A stretch of 64,000 bases of DNA from assembly GCF_022354825.1 (NCBI RefSeq), contig NZ_CP031168.1, positions 4,403,501 through 4,467,500 on the forward strand, in the 5' to 3' direction. The notes below the pieces were generated by a model, which saw only the letters and a program-made list of their open reading frames with translations, was not told where the DNA came from and made no database searches. A program made the position numbers and the translations under genes. Source of the DNA: Paenibacillus sp. H1-7. Its GTDB lineage: Bacteria > Bacillota > Bacilli > Paenibacillales > NBRC-103111. Positions 18,793 to 25,992 of the stretch are shown one piece after another. Position 1 is the stretch's first letter, and each line of letters opens with the position of its first letter.

Positions 18793-19255
18793 TTTTTTGA
18801 CTCCTCCTTTTTATTTGTATTTCATTAGTAAGTTTGTCACCGTGAAGTAATTTTATAAATGTATTTAATTACTATTTTATGGAATAATCTTTAACTATGC
18901 AGAAATCTGTACAGCTTTAAATATTTTTAGGGTTCATATGGATATACTTAGAGTGGATATTGGTCCCCCATTTCTAATATCTAAAAAGGCCCTCTTTTCC
19001 GAAGGAAAGAGGGTTTAACTTTTTTCGATATCTGGTGCAGAATCTGGACAATACTACTTACTAAAATAATGCGGCTTTTGCCATATTTTATATCCAAGCT
19101 GAGTTCCCCATATCCTTGTGTTTGGTTTGTGTCACAATCCAAAAGAAACTTGATATATCAAGTGTCCTCATAGTTTTTTTGTAAATGCAAATTACAAAGT
19201 GTTTTATACCCCTCCTGTCGAATGAGAAGAACAGTTTGCCGCTGTTCCGCATCAG
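18793..19255. other. Intergenic region, promoter and hairpin only
   Basis: No gene seen. It should contain the promoter of the WGxxGxxGxxG gene (AT-rich stretch 18830-18890) and it holds the hairpin at 18990-19013. Confidence 0.5.
18990..19013. terminator. Bidirectional terminator-like hairpin
   Basis: CCCTCTTTTCC-GAA-GGAAAGAGGG, with a T-rich tract on both sides (AACTTTTTTCG on plus, TTTTTAGAT on minus). It can end transcription of the DUF302 gene, which stops at 19256. Confidence 0.75.
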
Positions 19256-19648
19256 CTATACACTATTATCGATACATGAAACCAACCGTTTTTCTACATC
19301 CGCTGCAATACTCCTCAAAGCCTCAAAGGATTCGTTTTCAACCATACCGATAAGAGATGACGGTTTAGGCATGCCGATTTTCGTTTGTCCTTCATGCTCA
19401 TAAACCGCTAGTTTACATGGTAAAAAATAACCGGCCAAATGATTTTCACTCAAAACTCGTTTGGCCTCAACAGGGTTACATACCTCCAGGATCTCATATT
19501 TTTGATGAAACTCAAGCCCCTTTTCATTTAACTTATCCTGTATACTGAATCTCCACAGAACACCGAATTGCTCACTCTTTAAGTTCTCTTCTAGTGCATG
19601 GATCGCTTCTTCGACAGTTTTATTTGAAGCAACGGTATAGTGGAACAT
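19256..19648 (-). CDS. DUF302 family protein
   Basis: Protein of 130 aa with the DUF302 pattern: MFHYTVASNKTVEEAIHALE at the N-terminus, then YEILEVCNPVEAKRVLS, and YFLPCKLAVYEHEGQTKIGM near the middle. DUF302 proteins are about this long and are common near redox and sulfur-handling genes; the biochemical role is unknown. Cys residues in EVCNP and FLPCK are conserved-looking. Good AGGAGGG site before ATG. It sits beside the persulfide regulon but lacks the ATACCC-type operator, so common regulation is not shown. Confidence 0.85.
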   Translation of the reverse strand: MFHYTVASNKTVEEAIHALEENLKSEQFGVLWRFSIQDKLNEKGLEFHQKYEILEVCNPVEAKRVLSENHLAGYFLPCKLAVYEHEGQTKIGMPKPSSLIGMVENESFEALRSIAADVEKRLVSCIDNSV

Positions 19649-19720
19649 GATAGCCCTCCTAAAATTTATATTTAAAAATTAAAATTCTGTTTTAGAATCC
19701 TCAGTATACAACTCGGTATT

Positions 19721-19918
19721 GTGGAGGTTAGGCCCATAAACATTCTACGTCATTTATTTACGGAAAAATGTCCTACTTGCAGCGCTAAGCTAACAACCGA
19801 CCAATCCAATACTCTTTTCGCTCATGCGATCAAGTCTTGCCCTTCAGGCCACTATGTGAACGAGTTTCATCCGGTATTAGAAACCTATGTTGAGTACCAT
19901 CAAAAGAAATATTCCTAA
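19721..19918 (+). CDS. Small Cys-containing protein, unusual start
   Basis: Small unrecognised protein with a CPTC motif (FTEKCPTCSAKL) and a second cysteine in KSCPSGHY, suggesting a metal- or thiol-binding knuckle. The open frame begins at GTG 19721 but this codon overlaps the GGAGG site itself. The codon at the expected distance from GGAGG is ATA (19736), followed by NILRHLFTEKCP. Either ATA stands where an ATG used to be or the GTG is used with a site further upstream. It stops 42 bases before a strong terminator shared with the convergent rhodanese gene. Confidence 0.55.
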   Translation: MEVRPINILRHLFTEKCPTCSAKLTTDQSNTLFAHAIKSCPSGHYVNEFHPVLETYVEYHQKKYS

Positions 19919-19959
19919 TTTATTATTCCAATCTTATGAAAAACTATGTTACAAAATTA

Positions 19960-19992
19960 GAGAACCATCAGTCTCATCAACTGATGGTTCTC
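19960..19992. terminator. Bidirectional terminator, 13-bp perfect stem
   Basis: GAGAACCATCAGT / ACTGATGGTTCTC with a 7-base loop, followed by ATTATTTCTTTATTTTT on the plus strand. It ends both the small plus-strand gene and the minus-strand cstR/rhodanese transcript. Confidence 0.88.
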
Positions 19993-19993
19993 A

Positions 19994-20380
19994 TTATTTC
20001 TTTATTTTTCCCTGCCACGCCATAATCCCGCCTTGGAGTTGAGCCATCTGCGTATAGCCTTGTTTGCTCAATATACCGGCTGCTTGCTTACTCCTCATAC
20101 CACTCCGACAGTACAAGTAGACGTTTTTATCCTTAGGGATTTCAAATACTTTATTTTTCAGTTGTGACATAGGAATATTAATTGCGCCAGGAATATGACC
20201 CGTATAGAACTCACCGGCCTCGCGAACATCAATGAGAATCGGATTCTTGTGACTCTGAAGCTCTTGTCCGAAGTCTTTGTAGCTTAATGTCCGCAATCCC
20301 TTTGTCGGAGCTAACCTTGAGTATAGAAACCATACTGCGACAATGATCAATGCAACATTAATAATAGCTGATGTATCCAC
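19994..20380 (-). CDS. Membrane-anchored rhodanese
   Basis: Single-domain sulfurtransferase of 128 aa. One N-terminal membrane helix (about residues 5-20) is followed by a rhodanese fold with IDVREAGEFYTGHIPGAINIP and the active-site loop YCRSGMRS, catalytic Cys91. It should carry persulfide sulfur on Cys91. GTG start with GGGGAG upstream. It is 20 bases downstream of the CstR-type repressor gene, so both are probably transcribed from the operator at 20680. It is a close architectural relative of the defective rhodanese at 21311, which shares the helix and the KGL start of the domain. Confidence 0.9.
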   Translation of the reverse strand: MDTSAIINVALIIVAVWFLYSRLAPTKGLRTLSYKDFGQELQSHKNPILIDVREAGEFYTGHIPGAINIPMSQLKNKVFEIPKDKNVYLYCRSGMRSKQAAGILSKQGYTQMAQLQGGIMAWQGKIKK

Positions 20381-20400
20381 TTGTCACTCTCCCCATGCCG

Positions 20401-20661
20401 TTATCTGCTTTTCACTAAGAGCTCCATGGCTTCTTTGACTACCTGTCTGGTATCTTTTCCTGCATCTTTTTGCTCCAGAATACATTGCTCCAAGTTGACA
20501 GCTACAATATACGCAATGGCTTTATCTGACGCGCTGCGAATGGCTGAAAGCTGACTTACAACATCCTTGCAGTTCTTCCCCTCTTCCATCATATTAAGAA
20601 CACCCCGTACCTGGCCTTCCATCCGTTTCAATCTTCTTTTTACATCATCATCATAGATCAT
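20401..20661 (-). CDS. cstR: CstR-type persulfide-sensing repressor
   Basis: DUF156/CsoR-superfamily repressor of 86 aa, with the DNA-binding RRLKRMEGQVRGVLNMM segment. Cys31 and Cys60 are present at the exact spacing known for the persulfide sensor CstR. The CsoR copper-ligand histidine is absent: the region reads VAVNLEQC where copper sensors have an H-x3-C. Known CstR proteins form interprotein polysulfide links at these cysteines and release DNA. The start MIYDDDVK has AAAGGGTGA upstream. An operator-like ATACATGTATGGGTAT lies 19 bases before the start, suggesting autoregulation. Three more such sites stand before neighbouring sulfur genes. Confidence 0.93.
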   Translation of the reverse strand: MIYDDDVKRRLKRMEGQVRGVLNMMEEGKNCKDVVSQLSAIRSASDKAIAYIVAVNLEQCILEQKDAGKDTRQVVKEAMELLVKSR

Positions 20662-20679
20662 TTCATTCACCCTTTCCTT

Positions 20680-20695
20680 ATACATGTATGGGTAT
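20680..20695. promoter_or_regulatory. CstR operator-like site 1, ATACATGTATGGGTAT
   Basis: One perfect half-site (GGGTAT) and one degenerate half (ATACAT), in the 16-bp spacing of the other three sites. It lies upstream of cstR. Confidence 0.75.
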
Positions 20696-20752
20696 ATTAT
20701 AGCCTTGATTATCGCAGCTAAAAATAAGAAAGGAGTGAATTATTGTTTGGCC

Positions 20753-21232
20753 TTAAATAAACAAGTTTACTTTCCCTTCAGAAGCATCTCCAAGATAAGC
20801 AGCAACGCCGGCATATTCGATTCCATCGAGCAGCTCTTCTTTTTGCAAACCCAGAAGGTCCATGGTCATAGTACAAGCCACAAGCTTAACTCCTTGCTCT
20901 TGTGCAAGCACAATCAATTGAGGCAAGCTCAGCGCGTTATGCTTCTTTATTACGTGCTTAATCATCTGTGGGCCCATTCCAGCAAAGTTCATCTTCGACA
21001 GACCAAGCTTGTTGGCACCACGCGGCATCATTTTGCCGAACATTCTTTCCAGGAAGCCCTTCTTTACAGCAACCGGTTCGTCTTTTCTAAGGGCATTCAA
21101 GCCCCAGAAGGTAAAGAAGATCGTTACCTCATGATCATAAGCAGCAGCCCCGTTCGCAATAATAAAGGCGGCGATGGCTTTATCCAATTCTCCGCTAAAA
21201 AGTACGATCGTAGATTTTTCTTTCTGTGTCAT
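20753..21232 (-). CDS. DsrE/DsrF/DrsH-like protein (DsrE2 type)
   Basis: Sulfur-relay protein of 159 aa. A TVLFSGELDKA-type N-terminus and the AYDHEVTIFFTFWGLNAL segment mark the DsrE2/YrkE subgroup. The conserved Cys lies in VKLVACTMTMDLLGL near residue 120 and is the likely persulfide carrier. An insert of about 35 residues (FGKMMPRGANKLGLSKM) distinguishes it from the shorter paralogue at 23362. The start MTQKEKST is preceded by GGAG; an upstream ATG five codons earlier lacks a site. Operator site 2 is 38 bases before this start, so CstR control is likely. Confidence 0.88.
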   Translation of the reverse strand: MTQKEKSTIVLFSGELDKAIAAFIIANGAAAYDHEVTIFFTFWGLNALRKDEPVAVKKGFLERMFGKMMPRGANKLGLSKMNFAGMGPQMIKHVIKKHNALSLPQLIVLAQEQGVKLVACTMTMDLLGLQKEELLDGIEYAGVAAYLGDASEGKVNLFI

Positions 21233-21269
21233 GTAACATTTCTCCATTTCATTTTCGTTCTATATACAT

Positions 21270-21285
21270 ATACTTGTATGGGTAT
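21270..21285. promoter_or_regulatory. CstR operator-like site 2, ATACTTGTATGGGTAT
   Basis: Same architecture as site 1, with a perfect GGGTAT half. It lies between the DsrE2-like gene and the upstream rhodanese-like gene. Confidence 0.8.
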
Positions 21286-21310
21286 AATTCGTTTGAAAAT
21301 AAAAGGACCG

Positions 21311-21673
21311 TTAACGTCCTGTATTGTCAATCCATACAAAGCTAGATAAATTAGTAAAACCGGATTTTTGAAGGTTCCTTGCCGCTTTTTTTATTTTGTA
21401 ATCTGACGAAGAGACGATCACAATTTCGTCTGTTTGGCTCAGCTCTTTCTTCCTTACGTGAGGCAGTCTGCCTATATAAATGTTAATGGCACCGGGGAGA
21501 TGCTGCTTATAATAATCCATAGGGTGCCTAACATCCAGAACTTTGACTTTTGGGTCCTTTATTTTCTCATACAAAAGTGCTTCATCGATAGGTTTAAGGC
21601 CCTTCACAGGCATGATTCTCTTGTAAAAGAGAACCACGAGTGCTAACACGAGTGAATACACAATCCAATTCAA
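21311..21673 (-). CDS. Membrane-anchored rhodanese-like protein lacking the catalytic Cys
   Basis: Protein of 120 aa with one N-terminal helix (about residues 3-18), then a rhodanese fold with VLDVRHPMDYYKQHLPGAIN. Where the active-site C-R-x-G loop should be it reads IVSSSDYKIKKAA, so the persulfide-forming cysteine is replaced by serine around residue 88. It cannot work as a standard sulfurtransferase. The reading frame is intact with a TTG start 8 bases after GGAGGG, arguing for a retained non-catalytic role (binding, scaffold or sensor) rather than decay. It is a paralogue of the active membrane rhodanese at 19994 (both have a short linker with KGL). It lies upstream of operator site 2. 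Confidence 0.82.
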   Translation of the reverse strand: MNWIVYSLVLALVVLFYKRIMPVKGLKPIDEALLYEKIKDPKVKVLDVRHPMDYYKQHLPGAINIYIGRLPHVRKKELSQTDEIVIVSSSDYKIKKAARNLQKSGFTNLSSFVWIDNTGR

Positions 21674-21914
21674 TGAACACGCCCTCCTTCGTTCAAAGGG
21701 TATCGGATGATATAGGTAATTAATCTTGCACGCTAATAGTTGACGAGCGGCCGGAATTCATCAAGGTAGCCCACGCGCCACTATAACTGTGGCACCTGTT
21801 ATCGCTGTCTCAACCGCTAAATTCAGTGGTAGATAAGCGAATCCTATAGCTTCGTTTGAGGAAAAGATGATTACTTTTGATGCAATGCAGGAGAATGAAA
21901 ATATGGGAATTCCT

Positions 21915-21948
21915 AAAAAGGAATGACACATTGATGTCATTCCTTTTT
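21915..21948 (-). terminator. Terminator of the main persulfide operon
   Basis: A 14-bp perfect stem AAAAAGGAATGACA / TGTCATTCCTTTTT, six bases after the TusA stop. It ends the TauE-to-TusA transcript. The T-run is part of the arm on both strands, so it could also work on plus-strand transcripts. Confidence 0.9.
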
Positions 21949-21953
21949 CCTTA

Positions 21954-22181
21954 TTAGGCCTTTTTAATCCAGAACTTAAATACACCATCTTCTTCTGTAT
22001 CTTGTACTAGTTCATGTCCCGTACTTTTAGCCCACGAGGCCAAATCATTTTTTGCCCCTTTATCTGTGGCATGTACTTCCAAAACCTGCCCCGATTCCAA
22101 TTCATCAATAGTCTTTTTGGTCCTTACAATAGGCATAGGACAAGCCAACCCTTTAGCATCCAATACTTTATGACTGTTCAT
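21954..22181 (-). CDS. TusA-family sulfur carrier
   Basis: Small sulfur-relay protein of 75 aa with the defining CPMP motif (GLACPMPIVRTKK), carrier Cys14. It passes persulfide sulfur between rhodaneses, DsrE-like proteins and acceptors. The start MNSHKVLD is chosen for the AAGGAGG site; the open frame upstream is only an extension into the dioxygenase gene. It is the last gene of the operon, 13 bases after the dioxygenase stop, and closely resembles the TusA half of the fusion at 23792. Confidence 0.93.
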   Translation of the reverse strand: MNSHKVLDAKGLACPMPIVRTKKTIDELESGQVLEVHATDKGAKNDLASWAKSTGHELVQDTEEDGVFKFWIKKA

Positions 22182-22194
22182 TTCGATTTCCTCC

Positions 22195-23340
22195 TTATTT
22201 ATCGTGAACGGCACAGCGGTTCGGGCCAATTTCCATCTCGCGCTGTTCCTCTTCGTTCGGGCTGATTTTCCCCATATTCGTTTGACGTATTTCTTGATAC
22301 GCATTAGGCTGTGGAGGCAGGTTTTCCGTAACTGTCTTACGGAACTCTCCCTCATCTTGAATGTTTAAGCCTGGATTATTGCTGTAAAGTTCACTTAGAC
22401 GACCGGATACAAGTCCGTTTGATCCAAGCTCTGTTACTTTACCGAAGTGAGCAGGGAGCACGACTAGATCATCAGACAGATTCTTATAACGGCTGTAGAG
22501 AGTCTCACGAAGATCACTTACCCAGTCTTCAGCAAGACCCGCCAAGTCAGGGCGTCCAATTGATTCCACAAATAAAATGTCTCCGGAAAGCAAGTACTTG
22601 TTATCCACGATGAAAGACGTAGAACCAATCGTATGACCTGGGGAATAAATAGGCTGTACTGCAATCGCTTCATTGCCTACGTAAATATTGTTTCCTTCTT
22701 CCAACGGTGTATAGCTAAACGTAACTTCAGTCGCATCCTTAGGCGGCAAATGATAGGTTGCTCCATATTTCACTGCCAAAGCATGTCCTCCGGAGATATG
22801 GTCCGCATGAAGATGCGTATCGATGGTATGAATAAGCTTTGCATTCTTTTCTTTCAAAAATCTTTCATATTGGTCTATCATCCGGTTGGTGTCGATAATC
22901 GCTGCTTCTCCGTTCGATAGTACCATATAGGACAGGCAGCCTTTGCCGATGCGAACAAATTGATAAAGCTCTCCCCCGCTCGATAGGTCGGCTACTTTCA
23001 CCGGTTCAAGGTACTCGCTCCATGATTTCATGCCGCCCTCAAGATAAGAAACATTGCTTCTCCCTGCCTGCGCAATTTGCTTGGCAACAAATATGGAAGA
23101 GCCTTCTTTGGCGCATACTACCAATACTTCCTTGCCATCCGGAATTTTCTCAAGCGCCGGATCGACTCCATCGATCAGATCGAAGTAAGGTATGTTGATG
23201 ATCTCGATGCTTTTTCCTTCGATCTTCCAATCCATAAAATCCGTTTCATTGCGAACATCCAGGATAAACAACTCTTCATTGTTAAGAATCTTTCTGGTCA
23301 CTTCTTTGGAAGTCATTTTGCGAATCGTGCTGGTTGTCAT
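22195..23340 (-). CDS. Rhodanese-persulfide dioxygenase fusion (CstB-like)
   Basis: Two-domain enzyme of 381 aa. The N-terminal rhodanese domain (about 5-110) has VLVVCAKEGSS with Cys76. The metallo-beta-lactamase-fold persulfide dioxygenase domain (about 120-330) has the iron ligands in THLHADH (His176, His178, Asp180, His181), His236 in YSPGHT and Asp254 in LLSGDILF. It should oxidise glutathione-like or bacillithiol persulfides to sulfite, with the rhodanese moving sulfur to or from thiosulfate. The domain order (rhodanese first) is the reverse of a dioxygenase with a C-terminal rhodanese such as staphylococcal CstB. Start MTTSTIRK with GGGAGGGG upstream. Central enzyme of the regulon. Confidence 0.92.
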   Translation of the reverse strand: MTTSTIRKMTSKEVTRKILNNEELFILDVRNETDFMDWKIEGKSIEIINIPYFDLIDGVDPALEKIPDGKEVLVVCAKEGSSIFVAKQIAQAGRSNVSYLEGGMKSWSEYLEPVKVADLSSGGELYQFVRIGKGCLSYMVLSNGEAAIIDTNRMIDQYERFLKEKNAKLIHTIDTHLHADHISGGHALAVKYGATYHLPPKDATEVTFSYTPLEEGNNIYVGNEAIAVQPIYSPGHTIGSTSFIVDNKYLLSGDILFVESIGRPDLAGLAEDWVSDLRETLYSRYKNLSDDLVVLPAHFGKVTELGSNGLVSGRLSELYSNNPGLNIQDEGEFRKTVTENLPPQPNAYQEIRQTNMGKISPNEEEQREMEIGPNRCAVHDK

Positions 23341-23361
23341 CTTTACCCCTCCCAATCTTAA

Positions 23362-23757
23362 TTAGAATGTAAGTGTTACTTTGGCATCTTGAGCAAAATC
23401 AAGGAAGGTAACGGCCCCGCCGACATCAATACCTTCAATAAAGTCCTCTTTCTGCAAATTCATGACATCCATGGTCATTTGGCATGCGATGATTTTCACG
23501 CCCATTTCCTGAGCCAGTTCGACCAACTGAGGAATGGAGGGAACATTAGCCCTCTTAAAGCCCTGCTCAAAATGCTCTTTGCCTGCTGGCATTGGAAGCT
23601 GCTGGTATGCTTGCTTGTGGATCAAATTCAGGCCTTCAAATGTGAAAAAGATGGCTACCTCCGTATCTGTCGCGGCTGCTGCTGTTGCGATGTTGAACAC
23701 CTTGTATGCGTCAAATAATCCCCCATTGCTTGCAATGATTGCGAGTTTGTTCGCCAT
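23362..23757 (-). CDS. DsrE-like sulfur-relay protein
   Basis: Protein of 131 aa of the DsrE/DsrF-like fold. Key segments are ASNGGLFDAYKVFNIATAAA, FFTFEGLNLI and KIIACQMTMDVMNLQ, with the conserved carrier Cys near residue 97. It likely exchanges persulfide with TusA and the rhodaneses. Strong GGAGG site before ATG. It lies between the TusA-rhodanese fusion and the dioxygenase. The paralogue at 20753 has an added internal segment, so the two may serve different partners. Confidence 0.92.
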   Translation of the reverse strand: MANKLAIIASNGGLFDAYKVFNIATAAAATDTEVAIFFTFEGLNLIHKQAYQQLPMPAGKEHFEQGFKRANVPSIPQLVELAQEMGVKIIACQMTMDVMNLQKEDFIEGIDVGGAVTFLDFAQDAKVTLTF

Positions 23758-23791
23758 GTTTTTATTCCTCCGTTTTTTGAATGATCTAGAA

Positions 23792-24364
23792 TTAATCCTT
23801 GTCTACTTCACCAGTCCACTCTGCCATCCCAGGCAGCACATTCTTGACATCCGTAAAGCCTTTTTCAGCTAAGGCTTGACAAGCCATATCACTGCGGCTA
23901 CCGGTTCGGCAAACAACGTAATACTCTTCATCGGGATTCAACTCTTTCATTCTTTGCTCGAGCTCTCCTGCCGGTATGGATTTCGCCCCAGGCATGCGAC
24001 CGAATGCATACTCTGCCGGCTCCCGAACGTCCAGAATGTTTATCTTCTCACCACCCGCCAATTTCGACTTGATCACATCAAGTGAAGCTGTATGGGGATA
24101 CTTGGCTTCCGCCTTTACTTCAGACGGATCCCCCTTACGGATGAAGTGACGATACACTTCGCCTTCTTCCTTTAAACCAATATACTGATGTCCTGTGCGC
24201 TTGGCCCAGCTTTGAAGATCGGCAACCGAGCCTTTATCTGTTGCTCTAACCTCCAGAACCTCACCTGTTTTTAACTCTTCCATGGCTTTTTTGGTATGAA
24301 CCACAGGCATGGGACATGCCAAGCCTACACATTCCAATGTTCGATCTGCTTGTAGAGTACTCAT
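23792..24364 (-). CDS. TusA-rhodanese fusion (CstA-related)
   Basis: Fusion of 190 aa. The N-terminal TusA domain has ECVGLACPMPVVHTKKAM with Cys17 in the CPMP motif. The C-terminal rhodanese domain (about 95-185) has ILDVREPAEYAFGRMPGA and VVCRTGSRSDMACQ with catalytic Cys152. Fusing carrier and transferase should allow direct intramolecular sulfur handover. It resembles staphylococcal CstA in combining these domains but lacks any third domain. Start MSTLQADR with AAGGAAGG upstream; an in-frame extension to 24421 has no site. The next gene upstream stops 26 bases before. Confidence 0.92.
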   Translation of the reverse strand: MSTLQADRTLECVGLACPMPVVHTKKAMEELKTGEVLEVRATDKGSVADLQSWAKRTGHQYIGLKEEGEVYRHFIRKGDPSEVKAEAKYPHTASLDVIKSKLAGGEKINILDVREPAEYAFGRMPGAKSIPAGELEQRMKELNPDEEYYVVCRTGSRSDMACQALAEKGFTDVKNVLPGMAEWTGEVDKD

Positions 24365-24390
24365 GTTTAGCCTTCCTTTCCAAGGTATAA

Positions 24391-24696
24391 TTATTTGCCA
24401 GATTTCACTTGTCCGGGCCACATGGACATCCCCCCCGGCATATTGACCACTTTATAACCCAATGTCGAGAGAAGATCACAGGCCACCCCGCTGCGCTTCC
24501 CGCTGCGGCAAACCACAACCGTTTCTCGATCTTTGCTTAGCTCGTTGTGTCTTCCTTGCAACTCACCCAGAGGAATGTGTCTTGCTTCAGGAATATGCCC
24601 GGACTCCCATTCATCCTGCTCCCGAACATCAAGAATTTCGAACTTTTCTCCTTTTTGGATTCGTTCAGCTACTTCATGAGGCAATTGTTCACGCAT
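24391..24696 (-). CDS. Single-domain rhodanese
   Basis: Cytoplasmic sulfurtransferase of 101 aa. ILDVREQDEWESGHIPEARH and active-site loop VVCRSGKRSG with Cys63 are all intact. AGGAG site before ATG. It is the second gene of the operon, 13 bases after the TauE gene. One of several rhodanese domains in the regulon; its specific acceptor cannot be told from sequence. Confidence 0.93.
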   Translation of the reverse strand: MREQLPHEVAERIQKGEKFEILDVREQDEWESGHIPEARHIPLGELQGRHNELSKDRETVVVCRSGKRSGVACDLLSTLGYKVVNMPGGMSMWPGQVKSGK

Positions 24697-24709
24697 GGTA
24701 TCTCCTCCA

Positions 24710-25489
24710 TTAGGTTAAAATATCAATCCATATTTTTATGACAGTAGCCACAATAAGTGCGGCCAATATCCATTGAAGAACTTTCGTATTTAACTTACTA
24801 CTAATTTTCGCTCCGATCGGCGAAGCAATCGTACTGGCAATGACCATAACGATGGACGGGATCAGGAGCATATGGCCACCCATAAATTTCCCTACCGTAG
24901 AGCCGATAGAAGAAATGAAGGTAATTGCGAGTGATGAGGCAATGGCCACGCGAGTCGGTATTTTTAAAATGACTAACATGACCGGAACGGTAATGAACGC
25001 TCCTGCCGCTCCGACGATTCCAGAAAGAATCCCGATAACGGCGGCCAATATGGCAGCGAGAGGCTTATTAAACTGCAGCTTTGTATAGTCAGCATCTTCA
25101 TTAGCTTTTTTGGGCAGGAACATCATGATACCTGCAACGAGCGCAAGGATAGCATAAACAAGATTGATTACATCATCCGGCAGGAATCTAGATCCGTATC
25201 CCCCAGCGAAGCTTCCAACCACAATCGCGATACCCATGGATAAAACTAAGGATTTATTGATGTAGCCCCCTTTGCGGAAAGCGAACATCCCAGCTAAGGT
25301 TGCGAAAAATACTTGAACCGCGCTGATAGCTGAGACTTCTTGAGCGGTAAAAGCTAGAAATCCTAAGGCCGGCGGGATATACAGCAGCATTGGATATTTG
25401 ATTATGGACCCGCCGATACCGACCATCCCTGAAATTAAGGAACCGACAAAACCGATGACGAATAGCGTGATAATCCAACCGATATCCAT
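24710..25489 (-). CDS. TauE/SafE-family anion exporter
   Basis: Membrane protein of 259 aa with about seven to eight helices. The duplicated TauE motif is seen in GSLISGMVGIGGSIIKYPML near the N-terminus and GILSGIVGAAGAFITVPVML in the second half. In persulfide operons this family is thought to export sulfite or thiosulfate formed by the dioxygenase. AAAGGAG site before ATG. It is the first gene of the operon, 46 bases downstream of the perfect palindromic operator at 25535. Confidence 0.92.
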   Translation of the reverse strand: MDIGWIITLFVIGFVGSLISGMVGIGGSIIKYPMLLYIPPALGFLAFTAQEVSAISAVQVFFATLAGMFAFRKGGYINKSLVLSMGIAIVVGSFAGGYGSRFLPDDVINLVYAILALVAGIMMFLPKKANEDADYTKLQFNKPLAAILAAVIGILSGIVGAAGAFITVPVMLVILKIPTRVAIASSLAITFISSIGSTVGKFMGGHMLLIPSIVMVIASTIASPIGAKISSKLNTKVLQWILAALIVATVIKIWIDILT

Positions 25490-25534
25490 GGCGACTCCTT
25501 TCTTGGGTTAATTTGTTCTTTATCGGCATTCAAT

Positions 25535-25550
25535 ATACCCCATGGGGTAT
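25535..25550. promoter_or_regulatory. CstR operator site 3, perfect palindrome ATACCCCATGGGGTAT
   Basis: A perfect 16-bp palindrome directly before the TauE-led operon. It is the best operator of the four and matches the CsoR/CstR-family preference for a G/C-tract flanked by AT. Confidence 0.88.
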
Positions 25551-25554
25551 AATT

Positions 25555-25839
25555 TTAAGTAAAAAAAATGGTTATGATACCCACCTCATTACCATGCTTT
25601 AAAAAACTTGAGAGTTGGAATATCCATAACCTGATGACTTTTGGCTGTCTTCTGATTTGAATCGACGTTTACCTTCGCTATCGTGATTTCATCGCCAAAT
25701 TCGTCATCAATTTCGTTTAAAACGGAGACAGCATTCGGTAAGATCCGCACCAGTCGGCATAAAAATCAACAATTACCAGCTTGTTGGGATCCAGGACAAC
25801 TTGGTTGAAGTTTTGATCACTTACATTCAAGATGGCCAT
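25555..25839 (-). pseudogene. Thioredoxin-like gene, broken
   Basis: The frame starts MAILNVSDQNFNQVV at 25839 and reaches VDFYADWCGSYRM, where thioredoxins have WCGPC: Pro and the second Cys are replaced by Ser and Tyr. A missing G just after (CCGTTTTAA for CCGGTTTTAA) stops the protein at about residue 41. The next frame restores LNEIDDEFGDEITIAKVNVD and SHQVMDIPTLKFFKA. A second shift then occurs near 25598, and the tail is short. The gene once belonged to the regulon: site 4 precedes it and site 3 follows it. Loss of the redox cysteine and two frameshifts make it non-functional. Confidence 0.9.
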
Positions 25840-25876
25840 ATTAACAGCATTCCTTTCATTTTTTCGTTTTATACGT

Positions 25877-25892
25877 ATACCCGTATGGGTAT
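25877..25892. promoter_or_regulatory. CstR operator-like site 4, ATACCCGTATGGGTAT
   Basis: Both 6-base half-sites (ATACCC and GGGTAT) are perfect, with a GTAT centre. It lies 38 bases before the start of the broken thioredoxin gene. Confidence 0.85.
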
Positions 25893-25969
25893 GTGATTAC
25901 TATAACTCATTTGAGTTTTTCCGTCAACACCACTTGTATTAAGGAGGGAAATCTACTTTTTATCCATTT

Positions 25970-25992
25970 CACTCAAGGATTCTCCTTGAGTG
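25970..25992. terminator. Hairpin CACTCAAGGA/TCCTTGAGTG
   Basis: A 10-bp perfect stem with a 3-base loop and only weak T-runs outside. It may insulate the persulfide regulon from DNA to the right. Confidence 0.5.

Noticed and set aside
21761..21988. 75-codon minus-strand frame
   Set aside because: It spans the operon terminator hairpin and overlaps the TusA gene end in another frame.
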